Below, one piece after another: positions 13,352 through 15,235 of a stretch of 15,235 nt of DNA. This DNA is from Microbacteriaceae bacterium (GTDB lineage: Bacteria; Actinomycetota; Actinomycetes; Actinomycetales; Microbacteriaceae). Position 1 is the first letter of the stretch. Every line of letters starts with the position of its first letter. A program made the position numbers and the translations under genes. The notes under the pieces were generated by a model, which saw nothing but the letters and a program-made list of their open reading frames with translations, was not told the origin of the DNA and did not search any database. Where the stretch lies: contig JAPOHQ010000018.1 in assembly GCA_029979375.1 (NCBI GenBank), positions 1 to 15,235 of the forward strand, written 5' to 3'.

Positions 13352-14857
13352 TTGAAACTCGAGCTTCGCGGCATCACCAAGCGGTTCGGAACCCTGGTCG
13401 CCAATGACTCAATAGACCTTGTTGTAAACCCTGGCGAGATACACGCCCTTCTTGGCGAAAACGGTGCCGGGAAGTCCACTTTGATGAATGTCCTCTACGG
13501 TCTCTATGACGCCGATGAGGGCGAGATTCTCCTCGATGACACTCCGCAGGCATTTGCCGGTCCAGGTGATGCCATGGCTGCTGGCATCGGCATGGTCCAC
13601 CAGCACTTCATGCTCATTCCAGTTTTCACCGTGGCTGAAAATGTCGCCCTCGGCCACGAACCAACCAAGGCACTCGGTGCCATCGACTCGCAGGCTGCAA
13701 GACAAAAGGTGTTGGACATCTCCGAGCGCTTTGGTTTTAACGTCGATCCCGACGCACTCGTTGAGGATCTTCCGGTTGGCGTTCAGCAGCGAGTTGAGAT
13801 CATCAAGGCGCTCTCGCGCGATGCAAAGGTCTTGGTTCTCGATGAGCCGACTGCCGTTCTGACGCCGCAAGAGACCGATGAGCTCATGGAGATCATGCGC
13901 CAGCTCGCAAAGAGCGGAACCTCGATCGTCTTCATTACCCACAAACTCCGGGAGGTCAAGGAGGTGGCCGACACCATTACCGTGATTCGCCTCGGCAAGG
14001 TCGTTGGGAGTGCCAAGCCGGATGCCTCAACATCCGAGCTTGCCTCGATGATGGTGGGTCGCGAGGTTGAGCTCACGGTCACCAAGAACGAACAAAAGCT
14101 TGGTGATGTCGTGCTCGCAGTCGAGGACATTGCCGTCCTGGATGATCGCAACCAGCGCGCTGTCGATGGAGTTAGTTTCGAGGTTCGAGCTGGCGAGATA
14201 TTGGCAATCGCCGGGGTTCAGGGGAACGGCCAGACCGAGCTTGCGGAGGCCCTCCTTGGCTTGCGCTCCACGCTAACCGGCCGCGGAAAGATTACTCTAA
14301 AGGGTCAAGATGTCACCGACAGTTCGGTTCGCTCTCGGCTCGAGAACGGCGTTGGCTACATCCCCGAAGACCGCAAGACTGACGGCTTGGTTTCGGAGTT
14401 CACCATTGCCGAGAACATGATGATCAACGCGTCCTACAACTCGCGCTTCACAAAGGGCATCAACATCAACCTTCCTGCTCGCCGCGAGATAACCGACACT
14501 TTGGTCAAGGAGTTTGATGTGAGAACGCCCTCATCGGAGACTCCCGCGGGAAAGCTATCCGGAGGAAACCAACAGAAAGTAGTTGTGGCTCGGGAGCTTT
14601 CGAGAGATGTCGACCTGCTGATCGCATCGCAACCCACCCGAGGCGTTGATGTCGGTTCAATCGAGTTCATTCACGAACAGATTGTTGCCGAGCGCGATAC
14701 CGGCAAGGCGGTGGTCCTAGTCTCGACCGAGCTGGATGAGGTCCTGGCCCTCGCCGATCGGATTGCCGTGATGTATCGCGGAAAGATTGTCGACATTGTC
14801 GATCCCAACACCTCAAGAGAGCAGTTAGGAAAGCTCATGGCAGGAGTCACAGCATGA
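13352..14857 (+). CDS. Double-domain ATPase of nucleoside/sugar-type ABC importer
   Basis: This 501-aa cytosolic ATPase powers the importer whose receptor and permease flank it. NBD1 has Walker A GENGAGKST at 35-43, a Q-loop in MVHQHFMLIP, the signature LPVGVQQRVEI near 142, Walker B VLVLDEPTAVLTP near 159 and the switch histidine in FITHKLREV. NBD2 has a changed Walker A (GVQGNGQTE near 285), a good signature LSGGNQQKVVVAREL near 402, and Walker B LLIASQPTRGVD near 422, where Gln replaces the usual catalytic acid. This one-good, one-degenerate layout is typical of the YufO/NupA/RbsA-like group. It starts with TTG and ends in an ATGA overlap with the permease. Confidence 0.95.
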   Translation: MKLELRGITKRFGTLVANDSIDLVVNPGEIHALLGENGAGKSTLMNVLYGLYDADEGEILLDDTPQAFAGPGDAMAAGIGMVHQHFMLIPVFTVAENVALGHEPTKALGAIDSQAARQKVLDISERFGFNVDPDALVEDLPVGVQQRVEIIKALSRDAKVLVLDEPTAVLTPQETDELMEIMRQLAKSGTSIVFITHKLREVKEVADTITVIRLGKVVGSAKPDASTSELASMMVGREVELTVTKNEQKLGDVVLAVEDIAVLDDRNQRAVDGVSFEVRAGEILAIAGVQGNGQTELAEALLGLRSTLTGRGKITLKGQDVTDSSVRSRLENGVGYIPEDRKTDGLVSEFTIAENMMINASYNSRFTKGININLPARREITDTLVKEFDVRTPSSETPAGKLSGGNQQKVVVARELSRDVDLLIASQPTRGVDVGSIEFIHEQIVAERDTGKAVVLVSTELDEVLALADRIAVMYRGKIVDIVDPNTSREQLGKLMAGVTA

Positions 14858-15235
14858 GTGAAAACGAAAAGGTCTTCGGTTCCGCGGTGAAGGAGATCCT
14901 CGCCGGATCCTTCACCAGGACGGTTCTCTCAATCATCCTCGGCTTTATCGTCGGCGCCCTGTTCATGATTGGGTCGGACAAGGCGTTTATCGAATCGCTT
15001 GGTTACTTTTTCTCGAGGCCCGCCGACGCATTTGGGGCGGCTGCAGCGGTGGTGAGTGATGGCTATGGCGCGCTGTTCCGCGGGGCTATCTTCAACGGCG
15101 AAGCCGAGACCTTTGAGAAGGCCATCAAGCCCATCACCGAGACCCTGCGACTTGGGGCACCGCTAATCCTCGCCGGTCTAGGAATCGGCCTCACCTTCCG
15201 AGTTGGTCTTTTCAACATCGGTGGAACCGGCCAGC
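14854..15235 (+). CDS. Nucleoside/BMP-type ABC importer permease, N-terminal part (runs off the window)
   Basis: ATG at 14854 overlaps the ATPase stop (ATGA), and the frame stays open to the window end, giving 127 residues. A polar cytoplasmic start (MSENEKVFGSAVKEI) precedes a first helix (about 24-42, TVLSIILGFIVGALFMIG). A periplasmic loop and a second helix then lead into LRLGAPLILAGLGIGLTF and RVGLFNIGGTGQ. The last is close to the family hallmark 'F-x-x-x-L-F-N-I-G-x-x-G-Q' of BMP-system (RbsC/YufP-like) permeases. It is expected to pair with a second permease just beyond the window. The C-terminus is not visible. Confidence 0.92.
   Translation, partial: MSENEKVFGSAVKEILAGSFTRTVLSIILGFIVGALFMIGSDKAFIESLGYFFSRPADAFGAAAAVVSDGYGALFRGAIFNGEAETFEKAIKPITETLRLGAPLILAGLGIGLTFRVGLFNIGGTGQ

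Noticed and set aside
13409..13942. 177-aa open frame on - antisense to the importer ATPase
   Set aside because: It is a shadow of NBD1 coding sequence; no family features, and the overlapping ATPase motifs are unmistakable.
1..15235. Novel defence, mobile or CRISPR-like system
   Set aside because: I looked for spaced repeats, terminal inverted repeats, transposase or nuclease-toxin motifs and compositional islands by eye. All genes but two small ones belong to recognisable housekeeping or transport families.

Overview
The window looks like a piece of the chromosome of a small-genome, medium-GC actinobacterium, most likely a Microbacteriaceae-type organism. This rests on the gene set and its order (sdhCDAB beside manC and a BMP-family nucleoside-type ABC system; trpS and xthA next to a riboflavin operon), the many GTG and TTG starts, the tight gene packing and the actinobacterial style of the proteins. 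That taxonomic call is inference from protein style and synteny memory. Nothing here looks mobile: there is no IS, phage, CRISPR or tRNA.

Layout. (1) At 1-1046 (+) lie the end of one ABC-2 (NodJ-like) exporter permease and a complete second, homologous permease; the genes overlap at GTGA. (2) At 1047-4961 (-) is a complete riboflavin operon in the order ribD-ribE-ribBA-ribH, followed by two small uncharacterised membrane proteins (73 and 124 aa). A clear FMN riboswitch (5027-5169) with a terminator hairpin between aptamer and ribD precedes it, so FMN very probably shuts the operon by premature termination. (3) At 5212-7034 (-) lie trpS and xthA. (4) At 7050-10853 (-) lie sdhC-sdhD-sdhA-sdhB plus an exported Rieske-type [2Fe-2S] lipoprotein gene 17 bp after sdhB. 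(5) A 92-bp divergent regulatory region (10854-10945) carries a DtxR/IdeR-box-like sequence and separates sdhC from manC. (6) At 10946-12052 (+) is manC, for GDP-mannose synthesis. (7) From 12164 (+) to the window end is a BMP/PnrA-type nucleoside importer: a lipoprotein binding protein, a strong terminator, a double-NBD ATPase and a permease cut by the window edge.

How they work together. The rib genes supply FMN/FAD, which SdhA binds covalently, although the two operons appear separately controlled. sdhCDAB encodes a complete succinate:quinone oxidoreductase whose two membrane subunits both carry candidate haem-ligand histidines. The Rieske lipoprotein is a possible redox companion on the outer membrane face. 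The importer appears tuned so that the binding protein, with its strong SD, biased codons and 14-bp-stem terminator, is made in excess over the ATPase and permease.

Overall this is a housekeeping region. No wholly new system is evident. The items best worth a second look are the Rieske gene within the sdh cluster, the FMN riboswitch expression platform, the possible iron box, and the two small proteins closing the rib operon.
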